NCBI GenBank assembly: GCA_025062105.1
Contig: JANXAQ010000121.1
Location: 1-64,000 of the forward strand
Length of the DNA stretch: 64,000 nt
DNA from: Thermoguttaceae bacterium
GTDB taxonomy: Bacteria > Planctomycetota > Planctomycetia > Pirellulales > Thermoguttaceae
Direction of reading: 5' to 3'
How positions within the stretch are numbered: the first letter of the stretch is position 1; every line of letters starts with the position of its first letter. Below the pieces are notes generated by a model. The model was not told the DNA's origin. It saw nothing but the letters and a program-made list of their open reading frames with translations, and ran no database searches. Positions 36,546 through 46,700 of the stretch are shown here, piece after piece. Made by a program: the position numbers and the translations under genes.

Positions 36546-37388
36546 TTATTGTGGGGGGGATTCGGCCTTTGGGCTTATGGAGGCAGCACCTACCAGTCGG
36601 GCAAAACTCTCCTTAGCATGCACCAGCAAGGCGGGATAATCTGCCTCGGAGAATTCTTCTCCCAACAGCTCTACATCATAATATCCATCATATCCGGCCG
36701 AGGCAAACGAAGCTACCATCTCAGCTAGGGGGAGGATACCTTCTCCTAGACGGCATCTATTCCCCTCAATAGTGGGGGCACCCCGAGTGTCTCCTAATTG
36801 CACCAAAGCCACACGAGGGGCTAATTCGGGGATCCGCTCCACAATTCGCTCAAAAAGCCCCAAATGGTAGGTGTCAAATACCATTTTCACCCGGGCGCTT
36901 CCGACCATGTCCAAGACCATCAACGTCTCTTCCAGCGTCGTCAAGAAGGTGCAATTGCCCGCACAGGCCGGGTGCATCGGTTCCAAAGCCACCACCAAAT
37001 CTAAACTCTCGGCCAATGGGACCAATTCTTGCAATGCATCCCGGACCAACCGACGAGCGTGGTTGTAGGTATGTCCTGCCCGAGTGCCGCTATAGACGAC
37101 CAGGCAGCTTGCGCCCAAGCGTTTGGCCAACCGGAGCGCTTGCTTGGCATCTTCGACGCTTTCTCGGAACGATCGGCCGTCGCTACCAGTAAATCCGCCT
37201 GCCCAAAATAGATGCGACACTTCCAGGCCATATTCTTGCAGCAACCGGATGGCCTCCACCTCCTGGCAATCGGAAAGTTTCTGCCGCCATACCCCCATGG
37301 CAGGGATACCTGCAGCTGCATAATTTTTCACATCTTCCTCGAAGCTCCATCGAAATGTGGTTGTCTCACTGACCGAGAGCTTGGCCAT
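36546..37388 (-). CDS. Sugar phosphate isomerase/epimerase family (TIM barrel)
   Basis: A 280-residue protein of the xylose-isomerase-like AP-endonuclease 2 fold. The start at ATG 37388 (MAKLSVSETTTFRWSF) has AAAGGAGGG about 10 nt upstream; the frame extends 17 residues further but without support. Metal-binding positions expected in this fold are Glu in LVVALEPMHP, Asp in MVFDTYHLG, His in the same segment and Glu in YYDVELLGEE. Members isomerise or epimerise small sugars or inositol derivatives; the substrate here is unknown. It overlaps functionally with the downstream UVR-motif gene only by operon position. Confidence 0.88.
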   Translation of the reverse strand: MAKLSVSETTTFRWSFEEDVKNYAAAGIPAMGVWRQKLSDCQEVEAIRLLQEYGLEVSHLFWAGGFTGSDGRSFRESVEDAKQALRLAKRLGASCLVVYSGTRAGHTYNHARRLVRDALQELVPLAESLDLVVALEPMHPACAGNCTFLTTLEETLMVLDMVGSARVKMVFDTYHLGLFERIVERIPELAPRVALVQLGDTRGAPTIEGNRCRLGEGILPLAEMVASFASAGYDGYYDVELLGEEFSEADYPALLVHAKESFARLVGAASISPKAESPPQ

Positions 37389-37920
37389 CTTCCAGCCCTC
37401 CTTTCTCCTACAGCCCACTGGACGGAGGGAGCAAACCAAATCTCTGCAGCAATACTATATATTGGGGTTAAGAAAGATTTTGCCCCAATAAATTGTGCTC
37501 ATCCTGCCCTTACGAAATCTGTTTCCGTAGTATGGCTTAAAAACGGTTTGCTGTAAAGACAGCCAGAGATCAAAAATCCCCCAGGGGGCAAAATTCCCCA
37601 CTAAAGTGTGCTCTAAAACAGCCTCTCCACCTTCCTCACCTTCCCGCTTCTAAAAGCGTTTGCCTTTAACCGCCGCCTGCCCTTTGCTTTGGCTCCAAGC
37701 GGGTGGGGCGGTGGACCCACCAAGCCAACGGCCTGCTGGACAGCTTTTTTGCCGCTCCCCCACCTACCGGCTTTTAAAACCCAGCTGTCAAGTGGACCGC
37801 CCAACCCCCCTCCCGGAGCTTTTTTGCCCCTCGCACACCCATTGCAACCACACCACAAGCTGAAAAACGGTGGAACCAACATAGTGAGAACCTCTGCGTA
37901 ATTCGGAGATATTTATATTG

Positions 37921-38108
37921 GGAACCGCTGCAAAATCCTGAACATGTAGTGAACTTTATGGAGTTTTGCTTCTATAGCCGTTTGGTGCTTCTATCCGAAC
38001 ACCTACTATCTATTGAGTACTAGCAATGCTGCAACTCTATATGTTGTGTTAGAGGAAAGTCTTCCAAAATGGTATCAAAATATCGCCTTTGAATTATGCA
38101 GAGGTTCC
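37921..38108 (+). mobile_element. Family B element, full length
   Basis: It begins GGAACCGCTGCAAAATCCTG and ends GAATTATGCAGAGGTTCC. The interior has ACCTACTATCTATTG, GCTAGCAATGC and ATATGTTGTGTTAGAGG. A short minus-oriented B end precedes it at 37888-37910. Confidence 0.8.
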
Positions 38109-38128
38109 TTGGCTTATTTCCATCTGAG

Positions 38129-38276
38129 CTCGACTTTTGCCATTTTTGGCCTCGCCCAGGACGTGCAAAGCTCTAAGTCCATGTAACTATTGCAGTTAGG
38201 AAATTGGGTGCGCAAAAAGAGGTTTCGCCGTAACTATTGGAGGCAAACCAGGTTAGGAAAAATGGCAAAAGTCGAA
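38129..38276 (+). mobile_element. Family A element with CTGAG duplication
   Basis: The ends are CTCGACTTTTGCCATTTTTG and AAAATGGCAAAAGTCGAA; CTGAG occurs at 38124-38128 and 38277-38281. The central hairpin is partly eroded (TAAGTCC against GCAGTTA). Confidence 0.8.
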
Positions 38277-38280
38277 CTGA

Positions 38281-38436
38281 GAGGTTGTCTGAAAAGGGAT
38301 GTAGCCCGTCTTCATTCCAACGGCCAGTGAATGCTCTGGGGTAGCTAAGGTACCCAAATCCTCGGCTGTACCCCGTCCTGGTGGGGAAACAACTTGACTA
38401 CCGAGTGAGCCAAAAAAACTCTTTTCACACAGACTC
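38281..38436 (+). mobile_element. Family E element
   Basis: It starts GAGGTTGTCTGAAAAGG and ends CTTTTCACACAGACTC. The interior shares GGGGTAGCTAAGGTACC and CAACTTGACTACCGAGTGAG with the copies at 43172 and 56558. The left flank is TGA and the right flank TAA. Confidence 0.7.
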
Positions 38437-38569
38437 TAACCCAATAGATAGGGTTGCTAGCACTGCTAGCATCCAATAGATGGTAGGTATTCGGGCAGAG
38501 AGAACCCAGCAGCTCTTGAATCAAAAGTTCACAATGTTCACTATATGCTCAGGATTTGGCAGCGCTTCC
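38437..38569 (-). repeat. Family B element truncated by E
   Basis: The text AATAGATAGGGTTGCTAGCA through AGTTCACAATGTTCACTATA is a B element in minus orientation. Its outer half is replaced by the E element. Confidence 0.6.
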
Positions 38570-38668
38570 TCTATAGAAAATCCCTCTGTAGGGTCATTTG
38601 CCTATCCTATTTATGAGGGAGTAACTCCCTCTTGACCTTTCCTGTCGTTTAGGGCCAAACTACCCGGT

Positions 38669-39856
38669 ATGCCGCTGATAAGCCGACATGTGGTTACGGA
38701 ATTTCTGAAAGTCTTTCTGTTGGCCCTCGCCGCTCTCACCCTCTTGATTGTACTCGGGGGGGTGATCCGGGAGGCGTTGATGCAGAATCTGCCTTTGGGG
38801 CAGGTAGTGCGTCTGGTTCCTTATATTCTGCCGGATGCATTACGGATTGCCATCCCCGTTACTTTGCTGCTGGCAGCCACGAATGTCTATGGCCGCATGG
38901 CCGGCATGAACGAAATCATCGCCTTAAAGGCGTTGGGCATTTCCCCTTGGCCGATTCTTTGGCCCAGCTTGTTTATAGCCACGCTGATTAGTTTCCTGGC
39001 TGTGTGGTTGAACGATTTGGCCGTCTCTTGGGGCCGCACAGGAGTGCAACGGGTCATTGTCCAATCCGTCGAACAGATCGCCTACCACATGCTTCAGACG
39101 CAACGTCGCTATAGTTCCCCTCTGTTTGCCATTAATGTCGAACAGGTGCAAGGTCGTCGATTGATCGCTCCGACCATCTCGCTGCTGCCCCGGGGTAACA
39201 TGCCTCGGATTGCTATCCGGGCGGCGGAAGCGGAGCTAAGTTCCGATTGTGAAGAGGGGTTTTTACGGATTCGGCTCCGCAACGGGAGGGTCGATGTGGA
39301 AGGCGGGATGTCGATTCGCTTTCCCGACGAATATGAACAATTGATTCCATTAACTCAGACTACCCGGCTCGCCTCGGCCAATCCGAGTCCCTCCTGGTTG
39401 CCTCTTCGCCGAATCCAGGAACAAATCCAAAAACAGCGTCAACAGATCGAGCAACTTCAGGAGGAAATAAGTCGAGAAGCCGCCCTAGCGCTGTTTCGGG
39501 GTGAAATGGAGCAGTGGGCAACCCCAGCCTGGCAGTCCCGTTGGCAAAGACTCCAGGAGGCCAAAAGTTATCTCGCCCGCCTCCAAACAGAACCCCACCG
39601 CCGATGGGCTGCTGGCTTTAGCTGCTTATGTTTCCTCTGGGTAGGCGCCCCGATGGCTATTTGGCTTCGCCATCGGGACTTCTTGACCAGTTTTTTCCTC
39701 TGCTTCCTTCCGATTCTAGTGGTCTATTATCCACTGATGATTTATGGGGTTGATGGCGCCAAAAGCGGCACCATTCCCCCATGGTCGGTTTGGGTGGCTA
39801 ATGGGGTCCTGGTGATTTGGGGGGCTTGGCTTCTGCGCAAAGTCTTTCGCTATTAA
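38669..39856 (+). CDS. LptF/LptG family permease
   Basis: A 395-residue protein of the YjgP/YjgQ family, the membrane permease that works with LptB to extract lipopolysaccharide and push it toward the outer membrane. Three hydrophobic helices lie in the N-terminal part (about residues 12-35, 55-75 and 95-118), a periplasmic beta-jellyroll occupies about 130-245, a coiled-coil insert (RIQEQIQKQRQQIEQLQEE) lies about 250-310, and three helices follow at the C-terminus. The coiled-coil insert is unusual for the family. Which of LptF or LptG it represents cannot be told. The TAA stop overlaps the beginning of an eroded A element. Confidence 0.9.
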   Translation: MPLISRHVVTEFLKVFLLALAALTLLIVLGGVIREALMQNLPLGQVVRLVPYILPDALRIAIPVTLLLAATNVYGRMAGMNEIIALKALGISPWPILWPSLFIATLISFLAVWLNDLAVSWGRTGVQRVIVQSVEQIAYHMLQTQRRYSSPLFAINVEQVQGRRLIAPTISLLPRGNMPRIAIRAAEAELSSDCEEGFLRIRLRNGRVDVEGGMSIRFPDEYEQLIPLTQTTRLASANPSPSWLPLRRIQEQIQKQRQQIEQLQEEISREAALALFRGEMEQWATPAWQSRWQRLQEAKSYLARLQTEPHRRWAAGFSCLCFLWVGAPMAIWLRHRDFLTSFFLCFLPILVVYYPLMIYGVDGAKSGTIPPWSVWVANGVLVIWGAWLLRKVFRY

Positions 39857-39857
39857 C

Positions 39858-40003
39858 CTCGACTTTGGCTCTATTTGGCCTCGTCTTGGAACAAAGATGC
39901 TCGAACTGCTGGCAGGTATTGCAGGTGGGAGATGGGATGGACAAACACAAATGTCCCCATGACTTTCCGAGCCAAAAGTACTTCGGGAAAATGGCAAACC
40001 TCT
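39858..40003 (+). repeat. Family A element remnant at the LptF/G gene end
   Basis: The left end CTCGACTTTGGCTC and right GGGAAAATGGCAAACC are A-like, but the interior has diverged. The lptF/G stop codon is adjacent. Confidence 0.4.
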
Positions 40004-40153
40004 AGATTATGCAGCTCTGCCGAAAAGCAATTTGCAGCTTCTGAGCAGAGCTCTGCTTAGACACCCCAAAACCCCTATTTTGCCGTGCTTTGTCCCAGGA
40101 ACCGTCAGCCCGAAAAATCTGGTAGGGCTGATTGTTTAGAGTTCGTTTAGCTC

Positions 40154-40300
40154 CTCGACTTTTGCCAATTTTGGGCTTTGTTGAAAGAGCAAAGCTGTAA
40201 CTGCTTGGAATTATTGGAGTTAGGCAATCGGGTGAATAAAAGGGGTGTTCGCCCTAACTTTTGGAGACAAACCAAGTTAGGGAAAATGGCAAAAGTCGAA
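40154..40300 (+). mobile_element. Family A element with perfect 8-bp duplication
   Basis: The ends are CTCGACTTTTGCCA and GGCAAAAGTCGAA. TTTAGCTC is found at 40146-40153 and 40301-40308; the second copy also supplies the first bases of the next A element. Confidence 0.8.
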
Positions 40301-40305
40301 TTTAG

Positions 40306-40451
40306 CTCGACTTTTGCCATTTTGGCCCTGTACTGAAAGGGAAAAGTTCTAACTGCCTAGAATGATCGGAGTTAAGAAATTGGGTGAGAAAAGGAGCGTT
40401 CCTTATAAGTCTTGGAGACAGACCAAGTTAGCAACGATGGCAAAAGTCGAG
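40306..40451 (+). mobile_element. Family A element in tandem, next to tyrS 3' end
   Basis: It begins CTCGACTTTTGCCATTTTGG and ends GGCAAAAGTCGAG. It is directly tandem with the preceding copy and ends 12 bp from the tyrS stop codon, where it may serve as a terminator. Confidence 0.75.
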
Positions 40452-40463
40452 CTATTCCCGCCA

Positions 40464-41747
40464 TTATTCGCCAAACCGGAGCAAGGCGTAATTTTTTTTC
40501 CCAGTGCGGAGCACTAGAATCGTTTGGCTAGCCAAATGCTCCGGTCCGAGGCGCAGTTCCATATCCTCGACTCGCCGATTGTTCAGATACACACCGCCTT
40601 GGCTGATGAGTCGGCGGGCTTCACTGCGAGTTTTAGCCAGTCCGGCTTCGCACAGGGCTTCCACGATCCAAAGCCCTTGGTTTAGCAATCGGCTTTTGGG
40701 GAGCGTGCGGCTTGGGACATCTGCAAAGATGGCTTCCAGTTCCGTATCCGTCAGATGTTCGATTTCGGCGCCGAATAGGATTTCGGAGGCCCGCTGAGCG
40801 GCTGCCAGTGCCTCTGGCCCGTGCACCAGGCGAGTGAGTTCCCTGGCCAACAGTTTCTGCGCCTCCCGGCGGGAGGGATCTTTCTGATGGTCGGCCATAG
40901 CAGCCTGAATCTCCGCAGCATCCAACTCAGTGAAAAAACGTAAACATGTGGCTACGTCTGCGTCTGGTAGGTTAATCCAGTATTGATAGAATTGGTAGGG
41001 GCTGGTTCGTTGCGGCGAAAGCCACACGGCACCCGTTTCCGTTTTACCCATTTTCGTACCGTCGCTACGGGTTAGCAGGGGACAGGTCAGCCCATACAAT
41101 TGCACCCCACAAAGCCGACGGGCCAAGTCGATCCCGGCAGTAATGTTTCCCCATTGGTCGCTGCCGCCAATTTGCAGTTCGCATCCATATTTTTTGTACA
41201 AATATACAAAGTCATATGCCTGCAACAACATATAACTAAACTCTGTATAACTCAGGCCCCCCTCTGGTCGCTCCAGGCGGGTCTTGACCGATTCTTTGGT
41301 CAGCATCACCGACACCGGCACATGTTTGCCCACATCCCGGAGAAAGTCCAGGAAGCGAATCGGCCCAATCCAATCGTAGTTGTTCACCAGCAAGGCTGAC
41401 GACGGCCCTGACTCAAAATCCAAAAACCGACGCAACTGCGGTTCCATCCCAGCGATATTCGCTTGAAGGGTTTCCCAGCTAAGTAATTGCCGTTCTTCGG
41501 TTTTGCCGCTCGGATCGCCGATCATGCCGGTGGCCCCACCAATGACCACGATCGGCCGATGGCCTGCCTTCTGAAATCGCCGCAGGGTCATCAGCGCCAC
41601 CAAATGGCCCACATGCAGACTATCGGCCGTGGGATCAAAACCCGCATACACCGTCCGAGGCCTCTGGCGAAGCCAATCGCCAAGATTCGGATCCGTCGTC
41701 TGATGTATCAGTCCACGCCACTGCAATTGTGCAAAAATGTCCTGCAT
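40464..41747 (-). CDS. tyrS: Tyrosyl-tRNA synthetase
   Basis: A 427-residue class I synthetase that charges tRNA-Tyr. The HIGH motif appears as HVGH (residues 45-48) after YAGFDPTADSL. The tyrosine pocket includes LLQAYDF and IGGSDQWGNI. The KMSKS loop is KMGKT (232-236). The C-terminal S4 RNA-binding domain (LCEAGLAKTRSEARRLISQG) is complete, so the protein is full length. The KMGKT form and spacing fit the bacterial TyrRS type that uses an S4 tail. Confidence 0.96.
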   Translation of the reverse strand: MQDIFAQLQWRGLIHQTTDPNLGDWLRQRPRTVYAGFDPTADSLHVGHLVALMTLRRFQKAGHRPIVVIGGATGMIGDPSGKTEERQLLSWETLQANIAGMEPQLRRFLDFESGPSSALLVNNYDWIGPIRFLDFLRDVGKHVPVSVMLTKESVKTRLERPEGGLSYTEFSYMLLQAYDFVYLYKKYGCELQIGGSDQWGNITAGIDLARRLCGVQLYGLTCPLLTRSDGTKMGKTETGAVWLSPQRTSPYQFYQYWINLPDADVATCLRFFTELDAAEIQAAMADHQKDPSRREAQKLLARELTRLVHGPEALAAAQRASEILFGAEIEHLTDTELEAIFADVPSRTLPKSRLLNQGLWIVEALCEAGLAKTRSEARRLISQGGVYLNNRRVEDMELRLGPEHLASQTILVLRTGKKNYALLRFGE

Positions 41748-42141
41748 CGTTCGACCGTCGGTTATTCATCTTTTGGAGGATTTCCAGCAACTGACATAGC
41801 CCCCAGAATGACCTGTAGGTTGTCATTCCCGCTCAAGCGGAAATCCACAGATAATTGGAACCTCCGAAAAATATGAACATATATGAACTTTACGTACTTT
41901 CAATCCTCTAGCCGTTCTGCTCTCCTAGCCGAACACCTACCATCTATTGGTTACTAGCAATGCTAGCAACTCTATCGATTGGGTTAGAAGAGAGGCATGG
42001 CATAAAAATACCTCCCTTGAATTATGTAGCGGTTCCCATTGTCCTGGATTGCTCTTTCGCAGGGATGCCAAGGGGTCGCATGGCTGCAAATGCCACCCCC
42101 TAACCGTTGGGCTTCGCCCCACATAGGCAACAGCCGGGCGA
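41748..42141. other. tyrS-ispD intergenic region with B element
   Basis: 394 bp. The B element at 41857-42036 fills the middle. The 42040-42140 part shows nothing recognised. Confidence 0.5.
41857..42036 (+). mobile_element. Family B element
   Basis: It begins GGAACCTCCGAAAAATATG and ends GAATTATGTAGCGGTTCC. The interior carries ACCTACCATCTATTGG, the palindrome GCTAGCAATGCTAGC and ATAAAAATACCTCCC. Confidence 0.75.
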
Positions 42142-42882
42142 TTACCGCCACATATCATCATCGGCAAATGGATGGGCCGGTACGTCCAGTTTCGGTTTGG
42201 GCAGGAGTTTAAGGGCCTGTTCGGCCAGCCGAAGGTCCTCCTTGGTGGTAATTTTAATATTCAGCGAAGAGCCTTCCACCACCTGGACCGGATAGCCAAG
42301 CCGTTCCACCAATTGGGCATCGTCGGTAGCGGCCACCCCTTGCCGGTTCGCATACGCCTCCAGCAGCCAACTACGGCGAAATACCTGCGGCGTCTGAGCC
42401 TCCCACAGATCCGTTCGGGAGAGGGTTTCGGTAATCTCTCCTGTAGAGCTGACCCGTTTCAATGTATTTCGGACCGGCAGGGCCAAGATGGCTGCCCCAG
42501 TCTTCTGGGCCGCGGCAAAAACCGCATCGATCCATGGATCGCAAATGCATGGCCGGGCCGCATCGTGCACGCAGACAAAATCCGCTTCCGGTTTCACCCG
42601 GCTTAGCCCAGCTGCCACCGAATCGACCCGCTCCTGCCCCCCATCAACCAATTCAATGCCCAACAAAGCCGCATTAGTCCCAAATTTCTGCTGAAAAAAC
42701 TCCCGATCCTCCTTGGCAAGCACCAAAATCACCTGCACCACATCCGTGCGGTTGACAAACCGTTCGGCCGAATGCATCCATACTGGCCGATTCTCTAAAG
42801 GAGCAAAAACTTTTTTATAATGGGGATCATGGAACCGGCTGCTCCGTCCTGCCGCCGGTAAAATCACCGCAAACCGCGCCAT
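42142..42882 (-). CDS. ispD: 2-C-methyl-D-erythritol 4-phosphate cytidylyltransferase
   Basis: A 246-residue enzyme of the non-mevalonate isoprenoid pathway; it joins CTP and methylerythritol phosphate. The CTP-binding loop is LPAAGRSSRF (residues 8-17), followed by KKVFAPLENRPV. The active-site region VHDAARPC has the Asp and Arg expected of IspD, and TDLWEAQTPQVF matches the family's late motif; ATDDAQLVERLG and GSSLNIKITT complete it. The length is normal. The usual G-x-G-x-R-M becomes GRSSRF here, so one pocket residue differs from E. coli. Confidence 0.95.
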   Translation of the reverse strand: MARFAVILPAAGRSSRFHDPHYKKVFAPLENRPVWMHSAERFVNRTDVVQVILVLAKEDREFFQQKFGTNAALLGIELVDGGQERVDSVAAGLSRVKPEADFVCVHDAARPCICDPWIDAVFAAAQKTGAAILALPVRNTLKRVSSTGEITETLSRTDLWEAQTPQVFRRSWLLEAYANRQGVAATDDAQLVERLGYPVQVVEGSSLNIKITTKEDLRLAEQALKLLPKPKLDVPAHPFADDDMWR

Positions 42883-43101
42883 TCAGTAGTTCCTTTTTGG
42901 CATGGGACCTCGGGGGTACTGGCTCTGATGGAACCTATTCTATCAGACTGGCTTGACTGCCCTAGCCACACGGCGTTCCGTTGGCCGGTTTGGTGAATGG
43001 TACCCGGTGGGAATAGAAAGTGGAAGGCCGGGTGGTTTTATCCGGAAATTGGGAGGCACCGGCCATCTTGAAGGGGGCTTTTCTGGACCATTGTTTCCTA
43101 G

Positions 43102-43405
43102 CTGGACTTTTGCCATTTTTCGCTTCCCTCTGGAAAGGCAAAACTCTAACTCTTTGTAATTATTGGACTTAGAGTTTGTTTGAAAAGAGTTTTTGGCTCC
43201 CTCGGTAGCTAAGTTGTTGCCCCCACCAGGAGGGGTTACCGCCGAGGATTTGGGACCTTAGCTACCCAGGCATTCACTGGCCGTTGAAATGAAGACAGGC
43301 TACATCCCTTTTCATACATGCTATTAGGAAATTGCGTAAATAAAGGGGGGGCCTCGTTGTAACTCCCAGAAACAAAAGCAGTTAGGGAAAATGGCAAAAG
43401 TCGAG
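43102..43405 (+). mobile_element. Family A element interrupted by E
   Basis: The ends are CTGGACTTTTGCCATTTTTC and AAAATGGCAAAAGTCGAG. Removing 43172-43323 plus one TTA copy restores ATTGGACTTAGGAAATTG, which matches the A copy at 18895. Confidence 0.85.
43172..43323 (-). mobile_element. Family E element nested in A, TTA duplication
   Basis: A 152-bp E element starting GAGTTTGTTTGAAAAG and ending CTTTTCATACATGCTA. TTA flanks both sides (43169-43171 and 43324-43326), showing a 3-bp target duplication inside another mobile element. Confidence 0.85.
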
Positions 43406-43409
43406 CGTA

Positions 43410-43567
43410 GAAGCTGTGCGAAAAAGCATTTTCTATGATGAAAAGAAGTTTCCTTCAGCAATGCCCCAGAATCCCCAAAATGCCTGTTTTTAAGGAGTCA
43501 GGCGGATAGGAGCCGGTCGGCCAAAACCCATGGGAAACCAGCCCAATCCCCATTTTAGGACAGCCTC
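43410..43567 (-). mobile_element. Family D element, minus orientation
   Basis: It starts GAAGCTGTGCGAAAAAGC and ends TTAGGACAGCCTC. The interior matches D copies (TTTTTAAGGAGTCAGG, GGAGCCGGTCGGCC). Confidence 0.75.
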
Positions 43568-43571
43568 TTAG

Positions 43572-43720
43572 CGCGATTTTTGCCATTTGGGGCCTCCTGC
43601 CCAAAGGGAAAAACTCTAACTCCTTGTAATTATTGGGGTTAGGAAATTTGGTGAAGAAAAAGAGAAAGTCGTCCTAACTTCAAGAGACCGAACAACTTAG
43701 GAAAGTTGGCAAAAGTCGAG
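43572..43720 (+). mobile_element. Family A element next to secDF 3' end
   Basis: The ends are CGCGATTTTTGCCATTTG and GGCAAAAGTCGAG, with the central hairpin TAACTCC/GGGGTTA. The secDF stop lies 70 bp downstream. Confidence 0.75.
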
Positions 43721-43789
43721 CTAAGACCAGAGCTTCCTTCCGGGTACCAGTGGGTAAGCCCAATGCAGGGGGTGGCCAGCTCGGCGATT

Positions 43790-46700
43790 TTACCGGGCGG
43801 AGGTAGGGGATTCGGGTTTTGCTTCGCCGGAAACGCCGGCCAACCACAACAAAATCGGCGAAGCGATATAAATGGAACTGAAGGTTCCAGTAACGACGCC
43901 AAAAAGCATCGTAAACGCAAAGGCATGAATCCCTTCCCCACCTAAGATATATAAGATCAGCAGCCCCATGATCACCCCACCACCGGTAATGATGGTGCGG
44001 GCCAAAGTGTCATTGACGCTGCGGTTGATCATCGCTTCAGTAAGCCAGGGGGCTTTGCCCTTGACCTCTCGGATGCGGTCAAAGATGACAATGGTGTCGT
44101 TGAGCGAATAACCGATCAGCGTCAAAAACGCTGCCAGCACGTCCAAGCCGATCTTCATCTCGTCGATCAACAGGAAGCCGAACAAAGGAGCCAACCAATA
44201 GGTCAAAGCCACTGCCCCTAAAGTAATCGCGACGTCATGAATCAAGGCGACCACGGCGGCCAACCCATAAACTAGACGCTGAAAACGGACCCAGATGTAC
44301 ACAACGATGCAAAACAGACTGGCAACCAATGCGGCCACCGCCTGGCGCCTGGTCCCGCCTGCTACTTTGCCCCCGATTTCGTTCGAAGAGGGAAAATAAG
44401 GCGACTTCTGAAGTCGAGCATTGACATTTTCCAACACTTTTTTGGCCTCTTCGACTGGCAAAGCCAATTTGACCTCCCAATCCGTAAAGGCAGTAGAAAT
44501 CCCTGGCACATACTCTGGATGGCTCAGTTCAAAGGCCACCGCAGCCGTATGGCTCTCTTGAAGCGCCTGTTGCATGATGGCTTTCAGGCGATCATAGTCG
44601 ATCCGGTGGGTGAAATTCAGTACAGCTTTGGTGCCACCGACAAAAACGTCCACTTTGGCGGAGGCCTGGGGTTTGGCCGAGGCTTCCGTCGGCTGAGCGG
44701 AGGACTTCGGCACCATCGGTTCCGCAACTTTGGCAGACTCGGGCGCTTCCGGCACTGGCTGAGTAGGTAGGGCCGAAGATTCTGCAGCTGCTTTAGACAC
44801 AGGAACTTCCGATAGTTTCGGAGCCTCGGGAGGTGCTTTGCTGGAAGCAGCCGAAGCTTCCCCTGCCGTCTTCGGCTCGGAGGGTTCGGCCGATGCTGCC
44901 GGGGGCTTGGCCTCAGAAGAAGAATCCGGCCCAGCCTTAGACGCAAGGGGTTGCGAAACCTTCGACATTTCCAACGCTTTATCCGACGCTTTAGAAGTGT
45001 CCGAACCGGTCGCCTGGAGTTTCGAGTCAGGCAATTCCGAAGCCTCTGGAGAACTTGCCGGTTGGGGAGCGGTCTGGTTAGCCAGCCACTGCTCAGCTGA
45101 CCAGTGCTCGGCCATAGCCACTGCTAGAAAGCTCTGGTCTTCTATTGCCGCCGTTGTCCATCCCAAACAAGCGGCTGCTGCCTGAGCAGACGAAGCCAGT
45201 CGGAACCGGTCTGCCACTAAACCGGGGAAGACCACCGGTGCTAACTCCTGAGAATGCCAGGAGGTTTTTTCACCGGCCGGTTGGGGCGGTTGTTTAAGTT
45301 GTTCCTGCGATGAGCCAGATGGTTCTTTTGCCGGGGGGGCTGGTTGATCTTTTGCCGAAGGGGCAGGTTGTTGTTTTTCGGAGGGGGCTAGGGGTTCTTT
45401 TCCAGGAGGGGACGATGGTTCTTTTTCCGAGGCAGTAGGAACGGAAGACGGCAAAGAGCTTGGCTTTTCGGTAGGAGGAACCTCCGGTTTGGTAGGAGGA
45501 ACTTCCGGTTTGGCTGACGCAGGAGCCTCGGGTGGGGTAGGAGGTTTTGGTTCGGCCGGTTTGGATTCCGGCTTGGGCTGAAGCTGCGCAGAAGCAGGTT
45601 TTTCGGCAACCTGCGCCTTCGGGGCAGAGGCCTCCGCCTTTGGAGAAACTTCTGGTTTTTTCTGGGAAGGTTCGCCTTTAGGGAGCGGTTGGGGTTTGGG
45701 CAGTTCGGATGGTTTAGCCGAGGCTTCCGCAGGAGCAGTCTTTTGAGAAGATTTGGCCTCTGGTTTATCTTTGGCTTCTGGTTTATCAGGGGGACGTACT
45801 TTTTGCGCTGAAAGGGTCTCCAAGGATTTAATAGAAAAGCTGTTAGCGGCCAGTTTGTCGCCAAATTGCTTAATGAGGATTTCTTCGACCCATTCGACAG
45901 CTGTATAGGGTTGGCCGGTTTTCGGATTGATAACTGGTTGACCGCTGTGAGGATCCGTTGGCGGCTGCAACGACGTATTGATCATGAACCGAAGACCTTT
46001 GGGTTCATCCAGGAGTTTCACGTCGCTGACGGCCAAATCAGGTAAAACCTCGGACAAACTCCGACGAATCTGGGCAATATCTTGAGGCTCTTTAAAGACT
46101 ACTTCCACAGAAACACCGCCAGTAAAGTCGATATTAAACAGTCCCTGGCCTCTGGCCCAAGCACCTATCAGACCGATAAGGATCAGGCAGCCAGAAACGC
46201 CCACCGCCACATACTTGGCGCCTAAGAAATTGATGTCGGTGCGTCCGAGCATTTTGAGCATTCGGATTCGGTTGATCCAGCCCTGGCGCTCCATCAGATC
46301 AAAGACCACCCGAGCGCAGAACACACCTGTATAAAGGCTCAGCAGGACGCTCAAAAGCAGGGTGATGGCAAAACCTTTGATTTGATCGGTGCCGACCACG
46401 TAAAGCACCACCGCGGTAATTAAGGTGGTCATATTGGAGTCAATAATGGCGGACATGGCCCGGTGGAAGCCGTTGCGAATGGCCATCCGAAGGGTAGAGC
46501 CCCGCTCCAATTCCTCCCGCATCCGCTCATAAATCAACACATTGGCATCCACCGCCATACCCACGCCCAACACAAGACCCGCAAACCCCGAAAGTGTCAG
46601 CTCCGCATTGATGGTAATCATCACAGCCAAGACTAAGGCCAAGTTCATCAGCATGGCTAAGCAGGCCACCAAGCCAGCCGCCCGATAATAAATGGCCATA

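Larger units (their letters stand above)
37389..38668. other. 1.3-kb gene-free region with B, A, E and B elements
   Basis: It holds B (37921-38108), A (38129-38276), E (38281-38436) and a truncated B (38437-38569) arranged almost edge to edge. 37440-37880 has no recognised feature. Confidence 0.6.
42883..43789. other. 900-bp stack of A, E, D and A elements
   Basis: No gene. A (43102-43405) is interrupted by E (43172-43323); D (43410-43567) and A (43572-43720) follow with 4-bp gaps. 42890-43090 has no feature except the ispD upstream region. Confidence 0.7.
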
